Assembly: GCF_000025265.1 (NCBI RefSeq)
Contig: NC_013739.1
Span: 868,001 to 932,000 of the forward strand
Direction: 5' to 3'
Origin: Conexibacter woesei DSM 14684
Lineage (GTDB): Bacteria > Actinomycetota > Thermoleophilia > Solirubrobacterales > Solirubrobacteraceae
DNA length: 64,000 nt
The notes beneath the pieces were generated by a model, which was not told the origin of the DNA, made no database searches, and saw only the letters and a program-made list of their open reading frames with translations. Position 1 is the first letter of the stretch; every line of letters starts with the position of its first letter. Of this stretch, positions 8,628 to 18,698 are shown one piece after another. A program made the position numbers and the translations under genes.

Positions 8628-9706
8628 CCGCCGTCTCTGCCGGCGACGTCGTCGCCACGCACGCGCAGGCCGCCGCCTGCGAGCGCCCGCCGCTGCTGAT
8701 CCTCGACCCGCTGCGGGAGTTCCTCGACGCGCGCGGCCTCGGGGCCGGCACGCTGCGGGCCGAGCCGCTCGGCGACGGCCATTCGAACGTCACGTACCTG
8801 ATCGAGCGCGACGACCTGAGCGTCGTGCTGCGCCGTCCGCCGCGCCCGCCGGTGGCGCCCTCGACGCACGACATGCTGCGCGAGGCCGGCATCCTGAACG
8901 CGATCGTGCCGGCAGGCGTGCGCGCGCCGGTCGTGCTCGCGACCTGCGACGACGAGGCGGTGATCGGCGCCGTCTTCTACGTCACCGAGCTGCTCGACGG
9001 TCACGTGATCACGCAGGTGGTGCCGCCGTCGCTCGACACGCTCGCGGACCGGCGCCGCATCGGGCTGGAGCTGGTCGACGCGCTGGCCGAGGTGCACGGC
9101 GTCGACGTGCACGCCGCCGGCCTCGGGGGTCTCGGCCGCCCGGACGGCTACCTCGCACGGCAGCTGCGCCGCTTCGGCGAGCTCGCCGTCCGCGGTGCGA
9201 CGCGGACGATCCCGGAGCTCGAGCAGGTCCGCGGCTGGCTGGAGGCGGCGCTGCCGCGGCACAGCGACGCGACGCTCGTGCACGGCGACTTCCGGCTCGG
9301 GAACGTGCTGTTCGCTCCCGAGTCGCCCGCGCGGCTCGCGGGGATCCTCGACTGGGAGATGGCGACGATCGGAGATCCGCTCGCGGACGTCGGGTACCTG
9401 CTCGCCACGTACGCGCGCCCCGGCGAGCCGTGGAACCCGATGCTGGCGTTGTCGGAGGCGACGCGTGCGCCGGGCTTCCCCGAGACGGGCGAGCTGCGCG
9501 ACCGCTACGAGCAGCGCAGCGGCCGCTCGACCGCCGGGCTGGTCTTCTACGAGGTGCTCGCGCTGTGGAAAGCGGCGATCTTCCTGGAGGTCTCCTACCG
9601 CCGCCACCTCGCCGGCACGACGGACGACCCCTTCTTCGCGCGCCTCGACGAGGGCGTCCCGCTGCTCGCGCGCGAGGCATGGCGCCGCGCCCGCGCCGCC
9701 GGCTGA
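8624..9706 (+). CDS. APH-like phosphotransferase, ACAD10/11 kinase type (LvaA-like)
   Basis: A 360-aa aminoglycoside-phosphotransferase-fold kinase. The ATG overlaps the dehydrogenase stop (ATGA). The nucleotide region begins PLGDGHSNVTYLI; the catalytic loop is LVHGDFRLGNVLF and the metal-binding segment GILDWEMATIGDPLADVGYL, the pattern of the ACAD10/ACAD11 N-terminal kinase rather than an antibiotic-resistance enzyme. In animals this kinase is fused to the dehydrogenase; here the two are separate adjacent genes, as in bacterial lvaA/lvaC. The predicted reaction is ATP-dependent phosphorylation of the 4-hydroxyl of a 4-hydroxyacyl-CoA. The small partner LvaB of Pseudomonas is not seen nearby. 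Confidence 0.88.
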   Translation: MTAVSAGDVVATHAQAAACERPPLLILDPLREFLDARGLGAGTLRAEPLGDGHSNVTYLIERDDLSVVLRRPPRPPVAPSTHDMLREAGILNAIVPAGVRAPVVLATCDDEAVIGAVFYVTELLDGHVITQVVPPSLDTLADRRRIGLELVDALAEVHGVDVHAAGLGGLGRPDGYLARQLRRFGELAVRGATRTIPELEQVRGWLEAALPRHSDATLVHGDFRLGNVLFAPESPARLAGILDWEMATIGDPLADVGYLLATYARPGEPWNPMLALSEATRAPGFPETGELRDRYEQRSGRSTAGLVFYEVLALWKAAIFLEVSYRRHLAGTTDDPFFARLDEGVPLLAREAWRRARAAG

Positions 9707-9759
9707 TGACCCGGCCGGGATGGCGCCGCTTCGGCGCCGCATCCGCGATCCTTTGAGGA

Positions 9760-10371
9760 ATGGACGTAGAGGACACTCGGCGGTACGCCGATCTTTGGGC
9801 GCACGTCGAGTCGGAGACGTCGCGACGGCTGCTGCTCGCGGCGCTGGACGCCTTCGCCGACCACGGCTTCGAGGCCGCGACGACACGCGACATCGCCAGA
9901 CGCGCCGGCATGAGCCCGGCTGCCGTCTACCTGTACTACCGCTCGAAGGTCGAGCTGCTGGAGAAGATCATGAGGATCGGCCACGAGTCGGTCCTGCAAG
10001 AGGTGATCGACGCGATGGACGGCCACGTGAGCGCGCCCGATCGCACGGCCGCGTTCGTGACCGCCTTCTCCTCGTGGCACGCCCGCTTCGCGACGCTGGG
10101 CCAGGTCACCGCACGCGAGCTGCGCGCGCTGCCGCCTGAGCGCTTCGGCGAGATCCTCGCGCTGCGGCAGGCGACCGAGAGGCTCGTCGCCGACGAGCTG
10201 GAGCGCGGCGCCGCCGAGGGCGAGCTGCACGTCGACGACCTGCAGGGGACGGTCCGCGCGATCCTGTCGCTCGGCGTCGACTCCGCCCGTTGGTACGCAC
10301 CGCAGCGCGGCGGCGACCCGGAGTCGATCGGGCAGCTGCACGCCGACCTCGTGCTGCGCATGCTGCGGTGA
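9760..10371 (+). CDS. TetR-family transcriptional regulator
   Basis: A 203-aa TetR regulator. The helix-turn-helix reads FEAATTRDIARRAGMSPAAV followed by YLYYRSKVELL (about residues 35-70), and the C-terminal domain is helical and KstR2-like. It lies 53 bp downstream of the kinase gene in the same direction and overlaps the next gene by GTGA, so it is cotranscribed with a methyltransferase. It may respond to a CoA ester of the same pathway, which would give the operon two TetR regulators, one at each end. No palindrome is evident immediately upstream of its ATG. Confidence 0.9.
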   Translation: MDVEDTRRYADLWAHVESETSRRLLLAALDAFADHGFEAATTRDIARRAGMSPAAVYLYYRSKVELLEKIMRIGHESVLQEVIDAMDGHVSAPDRTAAFVTAFSSWHARFATLGQVTARELRALPPERFGEILALRQATERLVADELERGAAEGELHVDDLQGTVRAILSLGVDSARWYAPQRGGDPESIGQLHADLVLRMLR

Positions 10372-11129
10372 CGGAAGAGCGGCCGCGCTACGACGCGATC
10401 GGCGGCGGCTACGCGCGCCTGCGGCGTGAGGACCCGCGGATCGCCGCCCGCCTGCTCGCGGCGCTCGGCCCCGCGCGCAGCGTCGTCAACGTCGGCGCCG
10501 GAGCCGGCTCCTACGAGCCGCGCGACCGCCACGTGATCGCGATCGAGCCGAGCGCGGTGATGGCCGCCCAGCGCCCGCCGGAGCTGGTCCCGGCGATCGC
10601 CGCGAGCGCCGGCGCGCTGCCGCTGTTCGACGGAAGCGCCGACGCCGCGATGGCGGTGCTCGCGATCCACCACTGGGACGCCGAGCAGGAGGCGGGCGTG
10701 CGCGAGCTGCGCCGCGTAGCGCGCGGACCAGTCGCGCTCCTGACGGTCGACGCCGCGGTCGCGGGCGAGATGTGGCTCGTGCGCGACTACCTGACCGAGG
10801 TCGCGGAGCTGGACCGGCGCATCATGCCGCCGATCGACCGCCTCGCCGGCTGGCTCGGCGGTGACGTCCGCGTCGAGACGGTCGAGGTCGCGCGCGACAC
10901 GCCGGATTGGACGCTGATGGCGTTCTGGGCCCACCCCGAGCGGGTGCTCGACGCGGCGGCGCGGGCGGCTACGTCGGGCTTCGCGCGGATGGACGAGCAC
11001 GTCGTCGCGCGGGTCGTGGCGGATGTCGAGCGGGACCTCGCGGACGGTACGTGGGACGAGCGCAACGGCGCGCTGCGGGCGCTCGACTCCTACGACGCAG
11101 GGCTGCGGCTGGTCGTCGCCGAGCGCTAG
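10368..11129 (+). CDS. SAM-dependent class I methyltransferase
   Basis: A 253-aa protein with a Methyltransf_11-type Rossmann domain. Motif I is VVNVGAGAGSYE (about residues 38-49), the acidic strand-2 end is VIAIEPS, and motif IV-like FDGSADAAMAVLAIHHW follows. The GTG start overlaps the upstream TetR stop (GTGA). The C-terminal half has no recognisable substrate-binding signature, so the substrate (small molecule or quinone-like) is open. It is a common orphan UbiE/BioC-like methyltransferase type in actinobacteria. The MBL-fold gene follows after 10 bp and may be cotranscribed. Confidence 0.83.
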   Translation: MTEERPRYDAIGGGYARLRREDPRIAARLLAALGPARSVVNVGAGAGSYEPRDRHVIAIEPSAVMAAQRPPELVPAIAASAGALPLFDGSADAAMAVLAIHHWDAEQEAGVRELRRVARGPVALLTVDAAVAGEMWLVRDYLTEVAELDRRIMPPIDRLAGWLGGDVRVETVEVARDTPDWTLMAFWAHPERVLDAAARAATSGFARMDEHVVARVVADVERDLADGTWDERNGALRALDSYDAGLRLVVAER

Positions 11130-11139
11130 GCTCGCGCGC

Positions 11140-11754
11140 ATGGACGAGATCGTGCCGGGCCTCCACCACTGGACCGCGTTGCGCGAGACGATCGGCGAGA
11201 CGGTTCACTCCGCCTACTTCGCCGAGGCGCGCACGCTGGTCGATCCGATGCTCCCGCCGGAGGGTCTCGGCGCGTTCACCGGTCTGCCGAAGCCGGAGGT
11301 GATCGTGCTCACCAGTCGTCATCACCGTCGGCACAGCAACCGCTTCGTCGACGCCTACGGCTGCAGCGTCGTCGCGCACGAACGCGGTCTCAACGATCTG
11401 CGGGACTCGCCGTTCGTCGTGCGCGGATTCAAGCCCGGCGACGAGGTCGCGCCCGGTGCGACGGTGGAGGAGGTCGGTGTGCTCTGTCCCGACGAGAGCG
11501 CGCTGCACGTCGCGGTCGGCCCTGGTGCGCTCGCGGTCGCCGACGGTGTCATCCGGCGCGCGGACGGCGAGCTGGGGTTCGTCCCGGACCAGCTGCTCGG
11601 CGACGATCCCGCCGCGGTCCGGCGCGGGCTCGCCGAGGCCTATCTGCGGATCTGCGACGCGCGCGAGTTCGACGTGCTGCTGCTCGCGCACGGCGCGCCG
11701 TACGCGAGCGGAGGGCGCGAGGCACTGCGCGCGTTCGCCGCGGCGAACGCGTAG
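11140..11754 (+). CDS. Metallo-beta-lactamase-fold-like protein with degenerate metal site
   Basis: A 204-aa protein that looks like an MBL-fold hydrolase. The expected strand ending in H-x-H-x-D-H is represented by VLTSRHHRRHSNRFVDAYG, so the first metal histidine is Arg and the D-H pair is R-H. The C-terminus LLLAHGAPYASGGREALRAF matches the common H-G-x-P end of actinobacterial MBL proteins. Activity as a zinc hydrolase is therefore doubtful; it may bind one metal or be non-catalytic. ATG 11140 was chosen because it follows the methyltransferase stop by 10 bp; longer in-frame starts would overlap that gene. Confidence 0.65.
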   Translation: MDEIVPGLHHWTALRETIGETVHSAYFAEARTLVDPMLPPEGLGAFTGLPKPEVIVLTSRHHRRHSNRFVDAYGCSVVAHERGLNDLRDSPFVVRGFKPGDEVAPGATVEEVGVLCPDESALHVAVGPGALAVADGVIRRADGELGFVPDQLLGDDPAAVRRGLAEAYLRICDAREFDVLLLAHGAPYASGGREALRAFAAANA

Positions 11755-11779
11755 CCGTCAGCGCTCGCGCGGCGGGCGC

Positions 11780-12571
11780 TCAGCCGATCTCGTCGACGAG
11801 ATCGGCGACCGATCTGACGATCCGCGACGGGCGGAACGGGAAGCGCTCGGCCGCCTCGCGCGTGGCGACCCCGGACAGCACGAGGATCGTCTCCAGCCCG
11901 GCCTCCAGCCCGGAGACGACGTCGGTGTCCATCCGGTCGCCGATCATCGCGGTCGTCTCGGAGTGGGCGTCGAGCGCGTTGAGGGCGGAGCGCATCATCA
12001 GCGGGTTCGGCTTGCCGACGAAGTACGGCTCGACGCCCGTCGCGCGGCTGATCAGCGCGGCGACCGAGCCGGTCGCCGGCAGCGGCCCTTGGAGCGAGGG
12101 GCCGGTCGCGTCCGGGTTGGTCGCGATGAAGCGCGCGCCGGCGACGATCAGCCGGATCGCGTGCGTGATCCGCTCGAAGCTGTAGGTGCGCGTCTCGCCG
12201 AGCACGACGTAGTCCGGCTCGCGCTCGGTCAGCGTGTAGCCGTTCTGGTGCAGCGCGGTCGTCAGGCCGGCCTCGCCGATCACGAACGCGGAGCCGTGGG
12301 GGCGCTGGTCCTGGAGGAACTGCGCCATCGCGTTGGCGGAGGTCCAGATCGACTCCTCCGGCACGTCGAGCCCGCTCGCCCGCAGCCGCGCGGAGAGGTC
12401 GCGGCGCGTGTAGATCGAGTTGTTGGTCAGCACGAGGAACGGGATCTCGCGTTCCTTCAGGCGGCCGAGGAAGCCGTCGGCGCCGGGAATCGCGCTCTCC
12501 TCGTGGACGAGCACACCGTCCATGTCCATCAGCCAGGATCTGATCTCGCGGCGTCTGCTCATGAGGGGCAT
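11780..12571 (-). CDS. HAD-superfamily IIA phosphatase (NagD/PNPase-like)
   Basis: A 263-aa HAD hydrolase. Motif I is [10 protein letters not shown] (nucleophile Asp16, acid/base Asp18), motif II is FLVLTNNS, and the C-terminal GKPNPLMM with [18 protein letters not shown] supplies the conserved Lys and the motif IV acidic residues. Together with the large C2 cap this is the NagD/4-nitrophenylphosphatase subgroup, which dephosphorylates small metabolites such as sugar or glycerol phosphates. The start may be the ATG at 12571 or the in-frame ATG at 12562; neither has a clear ribosome binding site. It stands alone, convergent with the MBL-like gene. Confidence 0.9.
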   Translation of the reverse strand: MPLMSRRREIRSWLMDMDGVLVHEESAIPGADGFLGRLKEREIPFLVLTNNSIYTRRDLSARLRASGLDVPEESIWTSANAMAQFLQDQRPHGSAFVIGEAGLTTALHQNGYTLTEREPDYVVLGETRTYSFERITHAIRLIVAGARFIATNPDATGPSLQGPLPATGSVAALISRATGVEPYFVGKPNPLMMRSALNALDAHSETTAMIGDRMDTDVVSGLEAGLETILVLSGVATREAAERFPFRPSRIVRSVADLVDEIG

Positions 12572-12623
12572 GGTAGTCGGGCCGGGGTCGGCGCCGGCTC
12601 GCGGATACCATCCCGGGGAACGC

Positions 12624-12696
12624 GGGCGGTTAGCTCAGTTGGTAGAGCACTCGCCTTACAAGCGAGAGGTCGCCGGTTCAAGCCCGGCACCGCCCA
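12624..12696 (+). tRNA. tRNA-Val (anticodon TAC)
   Basis: A 73-nt cloverleaf. The acceptor arms are GGGCGGT/ACCGCCC, the D arm contains GCTC...GAGC, the anticodon stem CTCGC/GCGAG encloses the loop CTTACAA (anticodon TAC), and the T arm is GCCGG-TTCAAGC-CCGGC, with discriminator A. No CCA is encoded and no strong terminator hairpin is seen directly downstream. Confidence 0.95.
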
Positions 12697-12790
12697 TCCG
12701 CCCGCGCGTCGCACCCGCTGCGGACCTTCGTGCGCAACTCGTCGCACACGTGTCTTGTTCGGTGCGCGTGCGCCGCGCGAGGCTGGTGCG

Positions 12791-13153
12791 ATGACCTCGA
12801 ACGACACGATCCTGGGCGTCGTGCTGCAGCACGACGAGCCCGACTGGGCGCCGATCCTCGACCTGCTCGGCAGCGAGCTCGTCGACTGGTTCATGTGGAT
12901 GCACGAAGCGGCGCTGGACGGAGGCGGGCGAGTGCATGCGTACAAGCACACCGCGACGCGCCGCTATCTGCACATCACTGGCGACGGACGGGCGTTCGAC
13001 TACGTCGGCTACTGCACGTACGCGCCGATCCGGCTGTCGCGCGCGATCGACCTCGCGTTCGAGGGATGGGGGGAGCAGCGGCCGGATCCGGCGGACGTGG
13101 CGATGCTGGAAGCGGCGCTCGAGCGCGCGCTCGAGCGTCCGGATCCTGGCTAG
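12791..13153 (+). CDS. Conserved hypothetical protein (120 aa)
   Basis: A small soluble protein that I do not recognise. It has no signal peptide, membrane segment or metal motif. Notable segments are WFMWMHEAALDGGGRVHAYK and RRYLHITGDGRAFDYVGYC, rich in aromatic residues, followed by an acidic C-terminal helix (DPADVAMLEAALERALER). It lies 94 bp downstream of tRNA-Val and is convergent with the secreted propeller gene; the two share the four bases CTAG as both stop codons. The typical codon bias and clean end favour a real gene. Confidence 0.65.
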   Translation: MTSNDTILGVVLQHDEPDWAPILDLLGSELVDWFMWMHEAALDGGGRVHAYKHTATRRYLHITGDGRAFDYVGYCTYAPIRLSRAIDLAFEGWGEQRPDPADVAMLEAALERALERPDPG

Positions 13154-15015
13154 GGCCGCGTCGGCGGGCCGATCAGCGGCGTCCGCACCGGCGTCGCGGC
13201 GCCGACGAGCTGGACGAGCCCGTTGCCTCCGACGAACTCTGCGAAGGACGAGCCGAGCGTCCAGTTGTTGGCGAGCCAGACGTTGCCGGTGGCGTCGATC
13301 TGCACCGCCGTCATGTGCTCCATGCTCGCGCTCTTGTAGCCCGTGCGCGCGGGTGAGATCTTCGCGCCCACGCTGCGCGCGCCCGGCGGGCATGCGCTCG
13401 CGCGGACACCGCACAGCTCGGTCACGTTGGCGCCGAGGAAGCCGGTCACCCAGACGTGGTCGGCGCCGTCGACGGCGATGCCCCAGCCGCCCTCGACGCT
13501 GCCCAGGCCGAGCGGCGAGTCGGCGGAGACGCGGCCGTCCGGCAAGATCCGCGTCACCGAGCGGCTGACGAGGTTCGCCACCCACTTGTTGCCGCTGCTG
13601 TCGACGGCGAGCCCCTGCGGCGAGGCGAGGCCGCCGCCGGTGATCGGCGAACGGGCGGTCGGTCTGCCGTCGGGCAGCAGCTCGGTGACCGATCCGCGTC
13701 TGGGGTCCTCCGCGCCGTTGGTGACCCAGACGTGGCCGCGCGCGTCGACCTGGATGCCGAACGGCTTCGAGATGCCGCCGCCTCTGATGTTGCGCGCGGC
13801 GCGCGGGTTGCCGCGCGGCAGCAGCGTGACGCTGTCGTTGCCGAAGTTCGCGACCCAGATGTTGCCGCGCTGGTCGGCGGTGATCCCCTGCGGTCTGCTG
13901 TAGCCGCCCTGCGTGAAGCCGCCGCGCGGCGACAGCGCTCTCCCGTCCGGGGTGAAGACGCTGACGCTGTCGCCGCCGAAGTTGGCGAGCCAGATGCGCC
14001 CGCGCCCGTCGATCGCCGTGCCCCAGCCGGGGCCGCGCACACCGCCGCCCGTGCGCGGGCTGCCGAGCGTCGGCTGGCCGCCTGGGTCGAGCACGGACAG
14101 CTCGCGGCCGGCGGTCGTCCCCGGGATCTGGAAGTTGTTGCCGATCCACGCGTTGCTGTCGCGGTCGAACGCCATCCGCCCGGGCGCGTTCATCCCGCTG
14201 CCGGTGAAGACGAGTGCAAGGATCCACGAGCCGGGCGGCGCGCTGAGCGCCGGCCTGTAGCCGTCGTCGCCGGCGCGTCTGGCGACGCCGAAGATCGCCC
14301 GCGCGTGCTGGGACGGATTGCGCGCGATTGCGACGACGGCCGCGAGCGTGTCGGCGGGGCGCGCGCCGCCGCGCGGGCGTGCGGCGTCGAACAGCGCGCG
14401 GCAGTCGGCGGAGCTGCCGGTCGTGCACGCGGCGAGCGCGGTGGCGAGCGTGTTGAACGTCCGCAGCACCTCGGTCGCGAGCCCGTTCGGCGGGTTGGAG
14501 ACGACGAAGCTGACCTTGCCCGCGCCCGACTCGTAGAGGTTCGCGGCGCTGGCGGCCGCGTTCGGCATCCCCGGCGACGGGCCGCTGATCTGCGCGCCGT
14601 CGATGAAGCGGGCGAACGCGTAGGCGCCCGCGACGGTGCTGCGCTCCTCGACGTACACGGTCGTCGGCGTCGAGCCTCCGCGGCCGGCGATCGACAGGAG
14701 CCGGACGCCCGCGGGCAGCGCTCTGCCGCCGACGCTGCCGCCGTCGGCGACGGCGTAGAGCGGGCTGCCCGCGGCGGGCGTGCGGTAGGTGACCGCGGCA
14801 CTGCCGTCGCTGCCGGTTCTCGCACGCCCGGCGACCGTCGCGCTGCGCGCGCCGGCGGCGAAGAGGCGGACCGACGCTCCCGTGACGGGGCCGGCTGCCG
14901 TCTCGACCTGGACCGTCACTCTCGCGGTCGCCGCGCCGGCGGCACCGGGCACGATCGCGGCCGCGGCGACCGCGGCCGCCGCGAGCGGCGGGAGGAAGCG
15001 TGCGAGCCTGGACAT
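13150..15015 (-). CDS. Secreted NHL/Vgb-type beta-propeller protein
   Basis: A 621-aa exported protein. The ATG at 15015 is preceded by GGAGGTGAG about 10 nt upstream and opens a signal peptide (SRLARFLPPLAAAAVAAAA, cleavage near AGA-AT). After an Ig-like N-terminal part (VTVQVETAAGPVTGASVRLF) and a helical middle, the C-terminal half consists of repeated blades such as GRIWLANFGGDSVSVFTPDG, GNIWVANFGNDSVTLLP and GHVWVTNGAEDPRRGSVTEL, the virginiamycin-B-lyase/NHL pattern. There is no anchor, so it is likely released or wall-associated. It may bind a carbohydrate or peptide; no catalytic residues can be assigned. An earlier GTG exists, but the Shine-Dalgarno site decides for 15015. Confidence 0.85.
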   Translation of the reverse strand: MSRLARFLPPLAAAAVAAAAIVPGAAGAATARVTVQVETAAGPVTGASVRLFAAGARSATVAGRARTGSDGSAAVTYRTPAAGSPLYAVADGGSVGGRALPAGVRLLSIAGRGGSTPTTVYVEERSTVAGAYAFARFIDGAQISGPSPGMPNAAASAANLYESGAGKVSFVVSNPPNGLATEVLRTFNTLATALAACTTGSSADCRALFDAARPRGGARPADTLAAVVAIARNPSQHARAIFGVARRAGDDGYRPALSAPPGSWILALVFTGSGMNAPGRMAFDRDSNAWIGNNFQIPGTTAGRELSVLDPGGQPTLGSPRTGGGVRGPGWGTAIDGRGRIWLANFGGDSVSVFTPDGRALSPRGGFTQGGYSRPQGITADQRGNIWVANFGNDSVTLLPRGNPRAARNIRGGGISKPFGIQVDARGHVWVTNGAEDPRRGSVTELLPDGRPTARSPITGGGLASPQGLAVDSSGNKWVANLVSRSVTRILPDGRVSADSPLGLGSVEGGWGIAVDGADHVWVTGFLGANVTELCGVRASACPPGARSVGAKISPARTGYKSASMEHMTAVQIDATGNVWLANNWTLGSSFAEFVGGNGLVQLVGAATPVRTPLIGPPTRP

Positions 15016-15131
15016 TCCGTGTCTCACCTCCGGTCGGGCAGGGCGCGCGGACGGTATCACGCGGCACACTGGGATCCAGCGCGTGTCGCCGGACGGTGGT
15101 CGATCGCCTCGGTCTGCAACGCTTTCGGCCG

Positions 15132-15667
15132 ATGGCCGAGTCGCAGCCGCTCCCGTTCGACCCGATTGCCGAGGCCCGCCGCCACTGGCGCGAGCGCTGG
15201 GGCGAGGAGCCGGCGCGGCCGATGGCCGCCGTCACGTCGATCATGCGCACGCAGCAGATCCTGCTCGCGCGGCTCAACGAGCTGCTGCGCCCGCACGGGC
15301 TCACGTTCCCGCGCTACGAGACGCTGATGCTGCTCGTCTTCAGCAGCAGGGGCTCGCTGCCCGTCGGCAAGATGGGCGAGCGGCTGCAGGTCCACCGCAC
15401 CTCGATGACGCACATGGCCGATCGGCTGGAGCAGGCCGGCCTGGTCACGCGCGTCTCGCACGCGCAGGACCGCCGCTCGACGCTGATCGCGATCACCGAG
15501 GCCGGCACGGCGCTGGCCGAGCGCGCGACCGCGACGCTCAACAGCGCCGGCTTCGCGATGGACCCGCTCGGCGACGAGGAGCAGGAGGCGATCACGCGCC
15601 TGCTGACCGCCGTCCGGCAGGACGAGGGCGACTTCTCCGCCCCCGCGCGCGAGCCCGCGCGCGAACG

Positions 15668-15671
<4 letters not shown>
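15132..15671 (+). CDS. MarR-family transcriptional regulator
   Basis: A 179-aa winged-helix regulator. The core runs from [20 protein letters not shown] through the recognition helix [20 protein letters not shown] to the wing [19 protein letters not shown], all typical of MarR. It is convergent with the mutase gene, sharing CTAG as both stop codons, and divergent from the secreted propeller gene. Its own promoter region (15016-15131) has no clear palindrome. A role in control of acyl-CoA metabolism is possible from the neighbouring mutase and dehydrogenase, but this is only context. Confidence 0.9.
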
Positions 15672-17320
<1,649 letters not shown>

Positions 17321-17432
17321 CGCGGATGACTCCTCACCGTCCACTTAGGAGGAGTGTCGCATACCTCCGCAAGTACCCTGCCGGGTTGGCGACGCGGCAC
17401 GGCGCCGCCCTTTGTGAACGAGAGGACATGAC

Positions 17433-18290
17433 ATGACGGCGATCGGGATCGATCGGGTAGCAGTAGTCGGGGCGGGCTTCATGGGCTCGGGGATCGCGGA
17501 GTCGGCGGCGCGCGCCGGCTCGCAAGTGGTCCTGTACGAGCCGGAAGAGGCCCGCCTGACAGGGTCGCGCGAGCGGATCGCGACGTCGATAGCGAAGGCC
17601 GTCAAGGGCGGCAAGCTCGACGACGCCGGCGGCAAGGCGATGCTCGACCGCATCTCGTGGACGACCGACTTCGCCGCGTTCGGCGACGCTCAGCTCGCGA
17701 TCGAGGCGGTCGTCGAGGACGAGGCGGTCAAGGCCGACGTCTTCGGCAGGCTCGACCAGACGCTTGCGCCCGAGGCGATCCTCGCCTCCAACACCTCCTC
17801 GATCCCGATCGCGCAGCTCGCCGCCGCGACCGGGCGACCGGACCGCGTGCTGGGGCTGCACTTCTTCTCGCCGGTGCCGGTGATGAAGCTGGTGGAGATC
17901 GTCGTCGCGCTCGACACCTCCGAGTCGACGGTGGAGCGGGCGGAGGCGTTCGCCGAGGCACTCGGCAAGCGCGCGGTGCGGACGAAGGACCGCTCGGGCT
18001 TCGTCGTCAACATGCTGCTCGTGCCGTACCTGATGGCGGCGGTCAGAATGTACGAGGAGGGCTTCGCCTCGCGCGAGGACATCGACGCCGCGATGCAGCT
18101 CGGCGCCGGCCATCCGATGGGGCCGCTGACGCTTGCCGACTTCATCGGCCTCGACGTCCTCTACGCGGTCTGCGACTCGCTCTACGAGGAGTTCAAGCGC
18201 GACGAGTACGCGCCGCCGCCGCTGATGAAGCGGATGGTCGCCGCCGGCCGCCTCGGCCGCAAGACCGGCCGCGGCTTCTACGACTACTGA
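17433..18290 (+). CDS. 3-hydroxybutyryl-CoA dehydrogenase
   Basis: A 285-aa NAD(P)-dependent 3-hydroxyacyl-CoA dehydrogenase of the Hbd/FadB2/PaaH type. The Rossmann motif is VVGAGFMGSGIAE. The catalytic region ASNTSSIPIAQLAAATGRPD is followed by GLHFFSPVPVMKLVEIV (His and Glu of the catalytic pair), then KDRSGFVVNMLL and the C-terminal dimer domain ending GRKTGRGFYDY. A GAGAGGA ribosome binding site precedes the ATG. The reaction is (S)-3-hydroxybutyryl-CoA to acetoacetyl-CoA, or the reverse. Placed back-to-back with the mutase gene, it may work in short-chain or branched acyl-CoA turnover. The length matches the family. Confidence 0.93.
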   Translation: MTAIGIDRVAVVGAGFMGSGIAESAARAGSQVVLYEPEEARLTGSRERIATSIAKAVKGGKLDDAGGKAMLDRISWTTDFAAFGDAQLAIEAVVEDEAVKADVFGRLDQTLAPEAILASNTSSIPIAQLAAATGRPDRVLGLHFFSPVPVMKLVEIVVALDTSESTVERAEAFAEALGKRAVRTKDRSGFVVNMLLVPYLMAAVRMYEEGFASREDIDAAMQLGAGHPMGPLTLADFIGLDVLYAVCDSLYEEFKRDEYAPPPLMKRMVAAGRLGRKTGRGFYDY

Positions 18291-18294
18291 GTCG

Positions 18295-18615
18295 CTAGCC
18301 GATCAGCACGCGGGCCGGGTCGGCGGGATCGATCCGCACCGGGATCGACGCGCCCGGCTGGAAGTTCGCGATCACGAGCCGCGAGACCGCCTGGCGATGG
18401 GTGACCAGGTAGGGCTCGCGGTCGTCCGCGGCGACGAGCAGCTCGAACTCGACCTGCGGGTCGGAGCCGACGAGCGTGCCGGTGTCGCGTATCGCCTGCA
18501 CCGTCGCCTGTCCGATCAGGCCGGTCGCCATCAGGCGCTGAGCGTCGGTCTGCTGCCTGCCGAGGGTGCTCAGCTGGCCATCCGCGCCCTGGGCCATGCC
18601 GTCGAAGAAGCCCAT
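18295..18615 (-). CDS. Hypothetical protein, small beta-rich domain
   Basis: A 106-aa protein without signal peptide. The N-terminal 30 residues are Gly/Gln-rich (FFDGMAQGADGQLSTLGRQQ). The remainder, ATVQAIRDTGTLVGSDPQVE followed by FELLV and LVIANFQPGASIPVRIDPAD, is the strand pattern found in many small actinobacterial proteins predicted to fold as an OB-like barrel, often attached to membrane proteins. No function is known to me. It ends 4 bp from the stop of the dehydrogenase gene, convergent with it, and lies downstream of the P450 gene, from which it could be cotranscribed after an 83-bp gap. Confidence 0.7.
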   Translation of the reverse strand: MGFFDGMAQGADGQLSTLGRQQTDAQRLMATGLIGQATVQAIRDTGTLVGSDPQVEFELLVAADDREPYLVTHRQAVSRLVIANFQPGASIPVRIDPADPARVLIG

Positions 18616-18698
18616 CGTTCCCTCCGTCCTCGCGTGCCATCAGGGAAGGTACGCCGATGGGGCGCGGACGTCAGTGCCGGATCGGTCTCGGTTGGGTC

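Noticed and set aside
8624-9706. Antibiotic (aminoglycoside) resistance gene
   Set aside because: The APH fold is present, but the motif pattern and the acyl-CoA dehydrogenase partner fit ACAD10/11-type kinases.
11456-13153. Open frame of 565 codons spanning the HAD gene antisense, tRNA-Val and the 120-aa gene
   Set aside because: It would run through a tRNA; only the last 120 codons (from 12791) have protein-like composition.
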